A stretch of 64,000 nucleotides of DNA from Mactra quadrangularis (Eukaryota > Mollusca > Bivalvia > Venerida > Mactridae), in the NCBI GenBank assembly GCA_025267735.1, contig CM046294.1, forward strand, positions 47,050,070 through 47,114,069, in the 5' to 3' direction. Within the stretch, counting starts at the first letter, position 1. Each line of letters opens with the position of its first letter. A program made the position numbers and the translations under genes. This document shows, piece by piece, positions 48,075 through 59,259 of the stretch. Under the pieces are notes generated by a model. It did not search any database. It was not told the origin of the DNA and saw only the letters and a program-made list of their open reading frames with translations.

Positions 48075-49145
48075 AAGGAAAACAATGTTGAAGATGAGAG
48101 CTATGTGGCTGAGGCTCTTCTACAATTAGGCTGAGATGTTCCACAGTATGTTGACCAGGGTGAGCTTCATTAATGATAATTTAGTTAAATTTTGCTGTAA
48201 CTGATGACTAAAAAACTAAGTTCTTTTAAAGCTATTTTGTTAAGATAATAGTAAAATAACCAGTATCAAGAGTTTGTTTTCCCATGAATTTATATCCAAT
48301 GTACATGTTATAATTCAATATTTTATATCGATGGTCTCGATATAAAAACCCAAAGCTGATAAATGACAACTTTTCAGGAGAAGAGTCTAAGTGCACACTT
48401 TCGTCAGTGACTGACAACTGCCCTACCACTCTCCGATATAAGTGATTAAAATAATAATATTATTTATTAATAACTTGAATGAATGCTATTTGTTGTTCAG
48501 CAAATAGAGTCTGTGCAGACATTTAATTTGATATCCAATCTTTCTACGTTCTGAGATTCCTAGCTATTATGGGATGTTGAGATCATGGCAAATGGCAAAG
48601 GTGAGAGGCGTTTCAAAAGCAGTCATCTTGTTGCAACGTCTTTAACAAATGCGCATGTTGGTGCTAGGCATCAGTGGTAAAGGAATTCTTTTATCACACT
48701 GACCGGATATTTCAACGAATTAAGCGCAAAATAAAATGAAACTTTGGAATGATATTTAGCATCAACTATACTGCCATGATGGGAATCATTGTTAAGCATA
48801 TTTAGACATTGCCAATCTGTTTAAGATTGTCTAATGTTTTTATGAACATTTTATTTTGTATTGATTGAAAACACAACATTGTTTTGTTGTGAATTCGAGA
48901 CTCATTCAGGATTGACTTATATGGAAATCTTTTTGGAAGCAACGACATTCATAATGTAAGAACGGGAAACGTTATGTTGCATTGTTTACGTTGTATCAAT
49001 GCACATGATACTGTAAAATATATTTGATTTTATTAATTTTGTACTTGTTAACATAATTTGGTACCCAGTAGAATTTTGAATCGATTGTCCAAATGGATAG
49101 CAGTTTCAAGCCTCGTCCGTTCTGGTTAAACACTTTTAAGACAAT
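48075..49145. other. Non-coding DNA
   Basis: No gene, RNA or repeat I can name. Confidence 0.5.
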
Positions 49146-49149
49146 GTTC

Positions 49150-49280
49150 TTCCATCGGTAAGGTATATGGAGAAATTCTCGGTCTTGTGGAAGGGTATAT
49201 TAGAATTTTTTAATTACAAGGGTCCATGAAAGCTGGATTAGGAGAGCTTGTCTCCGTAATTTTTTGTGTGTTGACAATCA
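49150..49280 (+). mobile_element. tRNA-SINE body, decayed 3' fragment
   Basis: atatggagaaattctcggtc, ttgtggaagggta, gtccatgaaagctgg and cttgtctccgtaatttt align with the body of the SINE at 30,480. The head is absent. Confidence 0.6.
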
Positions 49281-49283
49281 GGC

Positions 49284-50029
49284 ACGTAAGAAGCATTTTC
49301 AGATGGGGGGGGGGCTAATTTATTCAGCTTTATTTCAAGGAAAAGGAAATTTAAAATATAAACATAGGCGTAAGTGTTGCCAGTGTATTTCTTACCTAAA
49401 CTTACGTTATTGACTTGTTTGTTAATTTTGTCAGGTTTTGTATTGATTGTGTATCGATTGATACTATTTATAGTAACTTTAAATATTGATATTCATTTGA
49501 CATTCCATCGATACACCTTTCGGTGATTTATGATAGAAAATCCGTCATGCTTGATTGAACCGGAGTTATTAAGTATCAAGCTGACTAAAACAAAGATTCT
49601 TCATCTTACGAAAGATCCATAAGGGTGCTCGTGCGGCAGATTTCATGTCAGCGGCCCAAACGGGTGCTCGTGCGGCGTTGAAATCTGTCAGCGGCCCTTT
49701 AAGCAGGCCCATTCTAGACGGCCTGTAACAAAACATTGTTTATGTTGAATCACTACATCACTTTTTGTTTTTGTGTATTGTTTGATACAATACTATATGA
49801 AATCAAAACTTTGTTTAAATTTGTGAGAATCTGTAAGTGACCAATATAAGTGACATATGTTCAAATTTTCGTCACGCATGATTGATCACGAGGAATTGAC
49901 CATATTTGAAAGGACAATAATTTAAATACTGATCGGATTAACATACTTGTTTACTGACGGAGTGATAGTGAAATACAACCTTGATTAATGGTTGACTGAC
50001 TCGCAGTACTTGAGATATATTGATGAAAT
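49284..50029. other. Region upstream of LINE copy 2, possible 5' UTR
   Basis: Starts with caggcacgtaagaa and a G-run that mirrors 55,530-55,571. A 45-bp duplication (gggtgctcgtgcggc ... tgtcagcggccc at 49,624 and 49,660) is present. Part of 49,700-50,029 is probably the LINE 5' UTR, but the exact 5' end is not visible. Confidence 0.45.
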
Positions 50030-51580
50030 ATGGCGGGGAACGGAGAGACAATAAATGAAGGGGTGCTATTAGATGATGAAGAAAGTTATTATGACAATAA
50101 ATCTGAATATGAAATGACGGACACTAGCTATGATGAAGATAATCTACGGATAGTTGAAGAATATTGGTCTATTGTTAAACTATATCGTGAACTTCCCAAG
50201 GACATGTGTGTCCTGGAAATTGCACGCTTTTATGCATTCAGTGAGACTGACTTAGAGAGAGTACGAGAGGACTATTTCTTGCACTTAAAAGACACGTGTC
50301 TAAATTTTCCTTTTGGAGACAATGCCACCCTAAAGAGAAGGGTGTTAACTCGTAATGGAGATCCACTTCATGTGAAATTAGCTCAAGATATTTACTGTAT
50401 TGTAGAAGTTACTGAAGGTGGTGACCCTGTAGCATTAAAACCATTGATAAGTATAGGTAAATCCAAACAAACAACCACACCTCGTGATATTCGAATTGAC
50501 ACTCAATCTCGTAAAACCTCTTGTTCATGTTCCAGCGAGGTTACATTGTTGAAAGATCAGGTTGCTTCCTTGCAGGCAAATCTTTTGTTGTTAAAACAGA
50601 CAGTTCATGCTAGTAATACACTACAGGAAGAACACAATGCATGCGTAAAGCAGACATTGCAAGACATAAAGTCAGGCATAGTTCTCTGTAACAACAATAT
50701 TTGTGAATCTCTAATTAAAACTGTTTCAACGGTCAGAGGAGTCATCAGTAATGCTATGGGCAGAATAACTGAACTGGAAGATAGAATAAGGCTTCTTGAA
50801 GTATTTATTGATGAGAACAACTTGATTTCGGTGACCAAAGCAAGTGATATAAACTTAGTACCCAATACTGGATACAATATTACAAACGATACTATAATAG
50901 AACATGATGACTTCGATTGTATGAAAACGAACACTAATAGATTAGAATTGCAACAATCAGTAAGTCTTACTGAGGCACAGTCAAATACGGTCAACGATAG
51001 TGTTCAGAATACCAAAGACAGCGTTGGTAGAGTTCGATCCTTCAGTGATTACGTTTCAACTAGTAATGAGATTTTCTGTGATGGGACAAATGTGCCGACC
51101 AACGATTCAGAAACACTCGACTCTAATGCTATATCTGTGCGTATTTCTCATAGAGAGGAATATGTTCAACAACAAGATGACTTTGAGATATATAGACGTA
51201 AACGAATCAAACACTACTGTGTGCTGGGATTAAGTAAGAACGTAAATACAAGGGTTCTGTCGTCTGTGATTTCACAAAAGGGACCTGACGTCACAAATAT
51301 ATCTGTGTTTCCTATGCGAAACAATCCCAACAAAGTGGTAATTAAACTAAACATTCGCGACAACGAGAAAGCTCGTCATGTTTTGGATGATGGATTTTGG
51401 CCATCATACGTATCTTGTAGACCTTGGCGTTCCAGATCTTCTCTTACCAGAGCAATTCCTCCAAGAATTAAACGGAATATAGTTCGTGAACGTTATGGAA
51501 ATAGTAAGGTTATAGACTCAGAATATGCTCTAGATAACCGTTATAACAGATACCAAGTCTTGTCAAATGATTTTGATTAA
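50030..51580 (+). CDS. LINE ORF1 protein (516 residues, intact)
   Basis: This is probably the chaperone/RNA-binding protein of the retrotransposon RNP. Residues 1-35 are acidic. About 50-140 form a conserved-looking globular part (IVKLYRELPKDMCVLEIARF). About 168-262 are heptad-rich and likely coiled coil (EVTLLKDQVASLQANLLLL). About 263-390 are acidic and disordered. About 393-475 look RRM-like (HYCVLGLSKNVNTRVL ... VIKLNIRDNEKARHVLDDGF ... WPSYVSCRPWR), followed by a basic tail (about 470-495). Coiled coil plus an RRM-like fold is the layout of many LINE ORF1 proteins. I see no CCHC knuckle array. Stop TAA at 51,578-51,580 overlaps the ORF2 start region by 14 nt. Confidence 0.85.
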   Translation: MAGNGETINEGVLLDDEESYYDNKSEYEMTDTSYDEDNLRIVEEYWSIVKLYRELPKDMCVLEIARFYAFSETDLERVREDYFLHLKDTCLNFPFGDNATLKRRVLTRNGDPLHVKLAQDIYCIVEVTEGGDPVALKPLISIGKSKQTTTPRDIRIDTQSRKTSCSCSSEVTLLKDQVASLQANLLLLKQTVHASNTLQEEHNACVKQTLQDIKSGIVLCNNNICESLIKTVSTVRGVISNAMGRITELEDRIRLLEVFIDENNLISVTKASDINLVPNTGYNITNDTIIEHDDFDCMKTNTNRLELQQSVSLTEAQSNTVNDSVQNTKDSVGRVRSFSDYVSTSNEIFCDGTNVPTNDSETLDSNAISVRISHREEYVQQQDDFEIYRRKRIKHYCVLGLSKNVNTRVLSSVISQKGPDVTNISVFPMRNNPNKVVIKLNIRDNEKARHVLDDGFWPSYVSCRPWRSRSSLTRAIPPRIKRNIVRERYGNSKVIDSEYALDNRYNRYQVLSNDFD

Positions 51581-54500
51581 CAATATATTAATTAATTATA
51601 AAGTTTGGTGTATTGTACATACTGTTTATTTCGTCATAAACATGTCAGTATTTTCATTATCTCTGATGACTTGGAATGTCTCTGGGATTATGTCCAGTGC
51701 GTCTTGTGTTGGTGATATATTGAATGAGGGTAATGTCGATATTCTTGGACTCTCGGAACACTGGTTATTTCCACACAATGTACATTTCTTGAACACGCTG
51801 CATCCAGCATATTGTTCAAATATTGTTTGTGATAGCACTTTGGATCCTAAAAGACATCGTGTCGGTAAGGGTGGCGTTGGTTTAATGTGGAAAAAGTCGA
51901 TTGACAATTATGTTTCGACAGTAGACATTAACGATGATAGAATAGTTGGAATACAAGTACAAATTGCTAGGCAATCTTACTTATTCATATTTCAGGTGTA
52001 TTTGCCTTGTATTAATCACAATATTGAGATCTATCAGGAGTACATAAATAAACTTTATGACTTATATAATATGTATTGTGATCATGGTATGGTGATATTT
52101 ATGGGCGATTTTAACGCTAACTTGGATAAATGTTCAGGCTCTAGACGGCATAGCTATTTTGCAGACTTTTTATTAAATACTCAGTTGACACCTGTGAACC
52201 TATTGCCTCTAAGTATAGGGCCACGACAAACGTTTGTATCTTACGATGAGACCACTATGTCGTTACTTGACTATGTATGTATTCCTAGTGACTGTACAAA
52301 TTTTATATCATATTGTGAGGTTGGTGCGGACACATGTTTACATTTCTCAAGACATAGACCAATCTTTGTTAATATTTGTATTAATCGTGTATTTGATAAT
52401 GATTGGCATGAAGTTTCCGATCTCGATGGACATATTAATTGGTATAAGATCCGTGATGAACATGTTCAATCATATAGATCATTAATGTGTGAAAACTCAT
52501 ATATGATATATCTTTCTTAGTGTATACCAAATATATATGACCTTGACCAGTGTTATAGTCACTTATGTGACTCCTTAAATGACTGTGCACGTGAAGCATT
52601 TCCCTCTAAACGTACAAGATCTTATGCTAAGCCTTATTGGAGTGATCATCTGAAAAGTGTTTACGATGAAATGTGGCGATTCTGTCAAATTTGGCGTTTA
52701 GCTGAAAGACCTAGAGACAACAATAGTTTTGCTTACATAAATTATAAGCGAGCGAAAGCAGTATTTAGGCGTGAACATAGGAGGGCTGTACAAACCTACT
52801 TATCTGATATTGATAGAAATTTAGAACTCCTATCCAAAACTAATTGTGCCGAATTCTGGAGACAATTAAATGCTGGCAAGAAATCACTCAAATCAAATAC
52901 TAGTGGAGGTATTATCTTCAACGACATTTCGTATAGAGATCGTGATAGTCTTACAGAACAATGGGGACAGTATTTCGCTAACCTATACTCACCAGCACAC
53001 TCTGAGCTGTTTGACAATAATTGGAAGACTCATGTCGAACATACTACCAGTGATATATTTAGTACAATTAGACCAGATCCTTGCGCTATAGTCACATCTG
53101 ATATTGTATATCGTGCTATTAATTCACTCCCGAGAGGTAAATCTGCTGGTTGTGATAAGATCTTATATGAACACATGATATATGCTGATAGAGACATTAT
53201 TTCATCATGTTTAGCTAATCTATTTACGGCGATGTTACGTAACGCCTATATACCCGATGATATGAAAAGTGGTATTATTACTACTTTACATAAAGGTGGA
53301 ACCAAGTCGAAGAGCAATCCGAACCACTACAGGGCAATAACCCTTTCTTCTACTATTCTTAAGCTGTATGAAACTGTTCTCCTTGAGAGATTTCAAAGTA
53401 ATATTTTGACAAATATAAGTGTACAACAGGGTGGGTTCCAAGAGCAACTTAGCTGTTTAATGACTTCGTTTGTAATCCGTGAATGTTTGCATTACTCACG
53501 CGAACTTGATTCTCATGTGTATGTATGTTTTTTAGATGGTAAACAGGCCTTTGACTTTGTATGGCATGATGGTTGGTTTTATCGCCTATTTGAATATGAC
53601 ATTGACTTTACTAGTTTACTTGCTCTACGAGAATTATACAGAGGTTCAACTGCTCGTGTGAGGTATAAGGGATCATTGTCAGACAGTCTTCCAGTGCTTC
53701 AAGGGACTAGACAGAGTGGGAAGAGCTCGCCATTATTGTACATTGCATTTATTAATGGGCTCATTGATGAATTAGTCTAGCAACTATGGTATGTGCTTAT
53801 ATAACTTCAAAATGTGTGCACCGACCGTTGCAGATGATATGGCCATTGTATCCTTGTCAAAAAATGGTATGGATAAAATGCTGGACATCTGTTACAAGTA
53901 TGCTTGTAAATGGCGATTTCTATATAACGTTAACAAATGTGCCATACTTAACTTTAATGACTATACAACAGTGACAAGAAACCATTACTTTAAACTCGGA
54001 AACGAGAAAATCAATGAAGTATCTTCATATTTACACCTAGGTGTCACTCTGGATCAGAATTTGTCATCATCGGAATCAATGAAAAATGCAAGACTTAAAC
54101 TCCGGGGTGCGTACATGAGTGCCATCAACAGTGGAATTCATCCATGTTCTATGAGTCCTGTTACTCTTAAATCTGTATATGAAAGAGTTATTATACCAAA
54201 AGCGTTGTATGGGTGCGAATTCTGGAATTTTTATGCTAAAAGTGACATTACTTTGCTTGAGAAAACTCATAGATTCTGCCTTAAGCATATTCAATCTTTT
54301 TATAAGAGCACCAACACTAACTTTACTTTAGCCATGTTAAACTGTGTGCCAATAGAAAGTACAATTGATTACAAAAACCTGTGTTATTTTGGTCAACTTT
54401 GTAGACTCAAATCATCATACCAAGCTAAACAAGTGTTTGTATTTAGATTGCTCCACTTTGTGAATCACGATAAACAAGTTCGTGGATTTATTCCAGATAT

Positions 54501-55062
54501 TTATCGATTATTTTATAAATATAGACTTCAAAAATATTTTCATGGATATATTGAAACATGTCAGTTTCCATCAAAATTACAATGGAAGAAAGTTCTTAGA
54601 CGTTATGTCATTGATATTGAAACTCATATTTCAATTAATCGCATTGCTAATATCTTAGGTGACGCACTATCTAGCAATCTTTGCCGTAAAAATACTTGTA
54701 GCCCTATGTGGCTATTCATTCGTGATACAGCATCATATAGTTTAAAACGTGGCAGTTATGCTGTATTACGTGGTCTTTCACGATTAGTATCAAGACATTT
54801 CACACAGAAATGTATAAAATGTGACCTAATGAATGATAATACAACCATACATACACTCTGTTATTGCCACAAGTTACATACAGCAAGATTAAAACTTTGG
54901 GACACTTTATTAAAGCAGTTTGGCTATAAGTGGTATGCATGGTTTATCAATTTAAGTGACAAGAACCAGTGTTTAGAACTATTTACCTTAGCCACTATAC
55001 AAGAAAGTGGTTTATTAACATATCCATGTATTACTTTATCTATGAAAACATTGTTAGAATAA
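51567..55062 (+). pseudogene. LINE ORF2 (endonuclease-reverse transcriptase), two disabling changes
   Basis: The endonuclease (51,642-52,380) shows SLMTWNVSG, LGLSEHW, IFMGDFNANLD and the final motif as FSRHRPIF, with Arg where most APE endonucleases have Asp. TAG at 52,518-52,520 interrupts the same frame before the linker (CAREAFPSKRTRSYAKPYW). RT motifs follow: SLPRGKSAGCDKILYEHM, GIITTLHKGGTKSKSNPNHY, VQQGGFQEQL, VYVCFLDGKQAFDFVWHDGW (motif A, FLDGKQAFD), LQGTRQSGKSSPLLY (motif B). A frameshift near 53,775-53,790 precedes the catalytic box APTVADDM, then YACKWRFLYNVNKCA and a Cys/His tail (KCIKCDLMN...HTLCYCHKLH). ATG 51,567 overlaps ORF1; ATG 51,642 may be the functional start. The few lesions mark a young copy. 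Confidence 0.9.
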
Positions 55063-55318
55063 GTATACATTTATTGCTTGACTCTACTTATACATGTAAT
55101 TACATCATATAGAAGTTGACATATATGTATATATATGTATGCATGTATAACACCTTGTCTTACATGTTCATATAGATTTCGTTTGACACTGCATTCCTGT
55201 GAATCTGAATGCTAGTTGTAATTTGCTATGTTTATTTTTATATTTATTTTGTTATACACACTGTATTTGCTGTTAATAATTGTATGATCCAAACTTTTGG
55301 AGGAAATAAACTATATAT

Positions 55319-56236
55319 ACATATACGTCTAGTTTTGTCCTACAAAAAACCCTCGCCTTTTTCTCAGGCTTGAGACTAAGACCTTTGGTTTTCTTAATCA
55401 ATTTTAGTTAAATAAATCGTGATTTTTTTATTTTGCTGAAAAGCACGAATGTATCAATTAATTGAGTGTGACAGATTAAATAAAGATTCTCGATCACTAT
55501 AACTGATAAAAATATTGGGGGAGGGGGCTAAGCCCTCCTAGCCCCCCCCCCCCCCTGTTCCTACGGGCCTGTACATTGTGTTAAACAAAACCTACAACAC
55601 TGAAATTGGATAAACAGCATATAAGATTAAGGTGACATTACGTGACTAGTGAAAACTTTTAAAGTCCTTTCGTTTCCTTATCCAATATAAAACAATACTT
55701 AATATCAAACTTTAAAAGCAAGGTTAAAACTGTAGGCTAAAAATTTACCAGTTCATATGTATATACTTATTATGACATCACAATGTCACTAAATAGTCCC
55801 AATGTTGTACATCATATTGGTTCAAAATTTAGTGCAGATGACGTCACATTTGATTCATGATGAAAATAAAAAGCCGTAACTACATTGAACTTCTTGTGAT
55901 TCAACCGTTGCTATAAATAATATAAAAGTCAGAACCTGCAACTTCGGCAATATAGGAATAATATCAACCAATGAAGCTACGGTATTTTACCACATGACTG
56001 TACCAACACTTCTGATTGGGTGATTAAGACAGGTACCAGATGAAAAAAGCGGGAAATCTTGTAGCTTCGAAAAATTGAAAATAATTTTTTTGAAAAACTG
56101 TAACTTCGGGTTTTTATAGTGAGACCATCGATATATCAATTATTGTTTTATGTGGAAATCATGTAGTAAAACATTATATATACATGTATCTTCTAATCTA
56201 ATGTCTTCATATTTAAAGCATACAGTGATCAAAATC
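55319..56236. other. Non-coding DNA with a G/C-run MITE end
   Basis: 55,515-55,571 has ggggctaagccctcctagcc, a C-run and cctacgggcctg, a terminal-repeat-like end matching caggcacgtaagaa at 49,284. Nothing else is recognised. Confidence 0.5.
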
Positions 56237-56237
56237 A

Positions 56238-56532
56238 GGGGCGGATCCAGGATTTTTTTACTTGGGGGGGTCCAAAGTTTTCTTGGGGGTCCGAACTTTT
56301 CTAGGGAGGGGGTCCGAACCTCGAACCACAAACACAATATACACATTTTGCAGGAAAAAAATGCAACATATTGATTATAAAAACTACATAACAATTAAAT
56401 CTATGTTGAGCACCGAGAACATTGCTTCATACTACTTAAAAATGACTTACATGCAAGAAATACACTAATGGACATGTACATTTTCTAAATTCTAGGGGGG
56501 TCCGAAACCCCCCCCCCCCGCTGGAACCGCCC
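56238..56532. mobile_element. GGATCC-end MITE, copy C
   Basis: The ends GGGGCGGATCCAGGAT and CTGGAACCGCCC carry G/C-runs just inside. The core matches copies A and B (atgcaacatattgattataa, cattaaatctatg-like, cttcatactacttaaaaatg). Confidence 0.8.
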
Positions 56533-56800
56533 ATGAAAGTGTTATATGTTTTTATGGCATAGGTACATTTATAGTAGTTAAAAGCTAGCATACAGAACTT
56601 AAATGTTTACCATTGGAACCCTTAAATTTGAACTGAGTTGATCACAGTGAAAGTCAGTATATATAGTAGTTGAGTGGTTAGTAAATACAGTTGTAAGAGT
56701 TGTTTCCCTTTAAACACGCTACTAGATGGGGTGAACTTCTTAAATGTATACGCATGGCATTGACAAATATCACTGATAACTTAATGTATTATTTTGCAGG

Positions 56801-57111
56801 AACAGATCCTATGCCAGACCAAATGCTGGAAAAGGCTAAATTGAGAGTTACACAGCTTGACCCAAAGATCTCACAACTAAGATCAAAATATCAAGAAGTT
56901 GTGTGTGAAAATTACTAACTTAAGAACAAAATGAAGACAGAAAAGTTTACTTTGAAGAACTTAAACTCTGACAGTGTATCCAATCTCACTGGAGAATCCA
57001 TTACTACTGTGTATTTTATATTGTCATTAGCTTCTTCTAAAATCAAGAGAGTTGATGGTTTAAGTGTGGGTGAAATGGTTCCTCTAGTGCCAATGAAACT
57101 TAAATTAAAGG
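56801..57111 (+). pseudogene. Transposase-like exon relic (coiled segment plus HTH-like region)
   Basis: After a ttttgcag acceptor the frame reads DQMLEKAKLRVTQLDPKISQ, a Lys/Leu-rich helix, then one in-frame TAA (56,916-56,918), then EKFTLKNLNSDSVSNLTGES and LVPMKLKLKVL. The pattern (helix, F..L..SD..V..LTG, then a Lys/Leu helix) resembles the region before the DDE_4-type nuclease of THAP/Harbinger-like transposases. A possible donor aaag/gtactc lies at 57,111. Weak, family-level inference only. Confidence 0.4.
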
Positions 57112-57189
57112 TACTCATTCACAGATTTCAACTTAAATATAAACTTTTTCTAAAACTACCTAAATTTTATGGACACATTTTCTAAAGCA

Positions 57190-58280
57190 GGAAATTAGTG
57201 TTTTGATAAATGATAATTTTAGTGCAACTTGACATACAACTACAGGTGACGGTGTTTCAAGTAGTAAAAATCTACCCCGTATGTCACGGTATAGACAATT
57301 TTAGTGCATTTTTGTGACTTTTATTGTATATTTCTTGGAATCTATAGGTCAGTTTGTCTTGAAATAGTAAGAATTTTTGTTATGACACAATTACAGACAC
57401 TGAATGGTATTTTGAAAATATATAAAACTCCAGGGAATTAGATACACTATCTATGTCTCTGAAAACTCTTAACCAAATATGTGATCTAGTACCTTTAAAC
57501 TTAACTAACAAAGATCTTGCTCTTAGGTTTTAAATTGGACATACTTTAGTATCACGCATTATGAGACGCTGCCTTCCTATCCTAAGCTAAGTAACTGAAA
57601 AAAATATAATTTGGCCATCCCGTGGCACCATCATGAAGAATTGTCCAAAATCATTTCGCAAAAAATACAAATATTGTCATGTTAGAATAGATTGTACGGA
57701 AGTTTTCATACAAAGACCTTCAACGTTGGTGTAAGATCAATTATTATTTTACCAAGTGAGCTCAAAAACCATGTTTTCACAAGTGGCAAAAACACGAGTG
57801 AAAATGTAATTTTCTGCGTCCCGGGATGAAATAAATAAGAACTTAAACCAAAGTTGAGAAGTATTCTGTTCCTTTCATGTTTAGTTTTCTGTTTTATCAG
57901 ATGTATTTTACACAAATTATAATGTGACATCATTTTATTTTCAATATGACGTTATTTATCTTTTACTACAATGAAAATATAAAATGATATTTTCATTGTT
58001 TATTTCATCAAATACGCGACGTTTCACCGTAAATTATCACAGAAAATCACATATCTGACTACATTCATTTGATGCATTTTTCAAACAGTAGATCTTGTTT
58101 TGTGTAGAATCTTATTACATGTACATGATTTTTAATTATTGTATGTTCTTTGAATACATTTCATCTTAGAAGTATTTGCCAAAAACATAATTTGAAACTT
58201 ACAATTTTATCCCTACATTAACAAAGACAGTACAAATTATTGTAACATGATAGTATGTGCATGTATGTACATAACTGTAT
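57190..58280. other. Non-coding DNA
   Basis: AT-rich. The 57,706-57,933 minus ORF has no recognisable domain. Confidence 0.5.
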
Positions 58281-58284
58281 AATA

Positions 58285-58437
58285 ATCATTTATTTATTTT
58301 TTGGAGTTAATGCTGTGTCATCACAATTTTATGTCATTTTACGGCATGCAGCGCACCTAACCTAGCATTCCTGGACCCTTTTCTATAACCAGTACTCACC
58401 TACCCTTCCACAAGGCCGGAAACTTCTCAATATTATC
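58285..58437 (-). mobile_element. tRNA-SINE body, 3' part, minus orientation
   Basis: Plus-strand ttggagttaatgctgtgtca, ttacggcatgcagcgcaccta, ctggaccc and gtactcacctacccttccac are the complement of the SINE body at 30,480. It ends inside the YqaJ-like frame. Confidence 0.7.
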
Positions 58438-58701
58438 TATTAAATACTGATCACGAACTATGATTCTTTTTAACAGGTTGTCAATAGGAGTTGTATCTTT
58501 AAGAGTAAAAACATCATGGCAAATGGATGCAGTGACACGGCCTTCCCTATACTTTTTCCATGTTGGATTATCAGTCTGATCTCTGGTTAGTTGTTCGAGC
58601 TTTCTACTCTGTAAGTCAGTAACATGAAAGTCTTTTATGAAATTAACACACATGTCTTGTATGTTGTTGCCTTCAATGATGTCTTGCTGTTTCTTTGTCA
58701 T
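58437..58701 (-). pseudogene. YqaJ-like exonuclease domain fragment
   Basis: The minus-strand frame starts after ctgtgacag (AG acceptor-like) and reads MTKKQQDIIEGNNIQDMCVN, then QSRKLEQLTRDQTDNPTWKK followed by YREGRVTASICHDVF. W-x3-R-x2-R-x-TAS followed by a hydrophobic/F stretch is the N-terminal signature of YqaJ/lambda-exonuclease-type nucleases, which are frequent in mollusc mobile DNA. The catalytic Asp/Glu-x-Lys part is missing. The 3' side is replaced by a SINE and the 5' side by a GGATCC-type MITE end. Confidence 0.6.
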
Positions 58702-58707
58702 CTGTCA

Positions 58708-58790
58708 CAGGGCCGGATCCAGAGAGGTCTTTAGTGGGGGGCACAGCTGGGGTGGGTTCGGGAGGGGTACCCCGTCCTGCAGAAGAGGAA
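58708..58790. mobile_element. GGATCC-type MITE terminal fragment
   Basis: cagggccggatccagag is followed by a G-run and ggtaccccgtcc. It is only one end of an element. Confidence 0.45.
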
Positions 58791-59079
58791 AATTTTTGAA
58801 TTTATGCATGTCAAAGGTGCAAATCGGAGCACTTTTAAACACTATTTGAAAGGATTGAATGAAGTTTAAACTTGATACATGTAATTTATCATTACATTCT
58901 TACGAAAAAGTCAATGCCTGCCCGTTTAAAAATGATGTAAATTTGAGTGATGATAAATAACATACAGCACATATAACTTGAACACTTGATATACTTTCAT
59001 AAATGATAATTTATCATTGAACAATATAAATGTTTTAACATGAATGTCCTCAGTAACTTCTTACAACACATAGTACAAA

Positions 59080-59255
59080 CAATAATGTCGGTTTTCCTCC
59101 ATTATTTAGATAATATGGAGAAGTTTCCGGCCTTGTAGAAGGGTAGGTGAGTACTGGTTATAGACAAAGGTCCAGGAAAGCTAGGTTAGGTGCGCTGGAC
59201 GCCGTGAAATGACCTAAAATGTGTTGATACGGCTTTAAATCCAATAAATAAATAC
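59080..59255 (+). mobile_element. tRNA-SINE body, plus orientation
   Basis: ttagataatatggagaagtt, tccggccttgtagaagggta, tgagtactggttatagacaa, cgccgtgaaatgacctaaaa and an ataaataaata tail match the SINE body of 30,480 in the opposite orientation to 58,285. Confidence 0.75.
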
Positions 59256-59259
59256 TTGA

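Larger units (their letters stand above)
50030..55318 (+). mobile_element. Nearly full-length non-LTR retrotransposon (LINE copy 2)
   Basis: It has two overlapping ORFs (ORF1 nucleic-acid-binding type, ORF2 endonuclease plus reverse transcriptase) and a short 3' UTR ending ggaggaaataaactatatat near 55,318. ORF1 is intact, while ORF2 has one stop and one frameshift. Clade is uncertain: an APE-type endonuclease with a PTVADDM catalytic box places it among jockey/CR1/I-group elements. Confidence 0.9.

Noticed and set aside
47444..48144. Repeat-protein ORFs (SFSTNLL, NDNRLVL, HSAPIYC)
   Set aside because: Several frames on both strands are open at once because the minisatellite unit is 21 bp. 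There is no start context, exon border or non-repeat domain.
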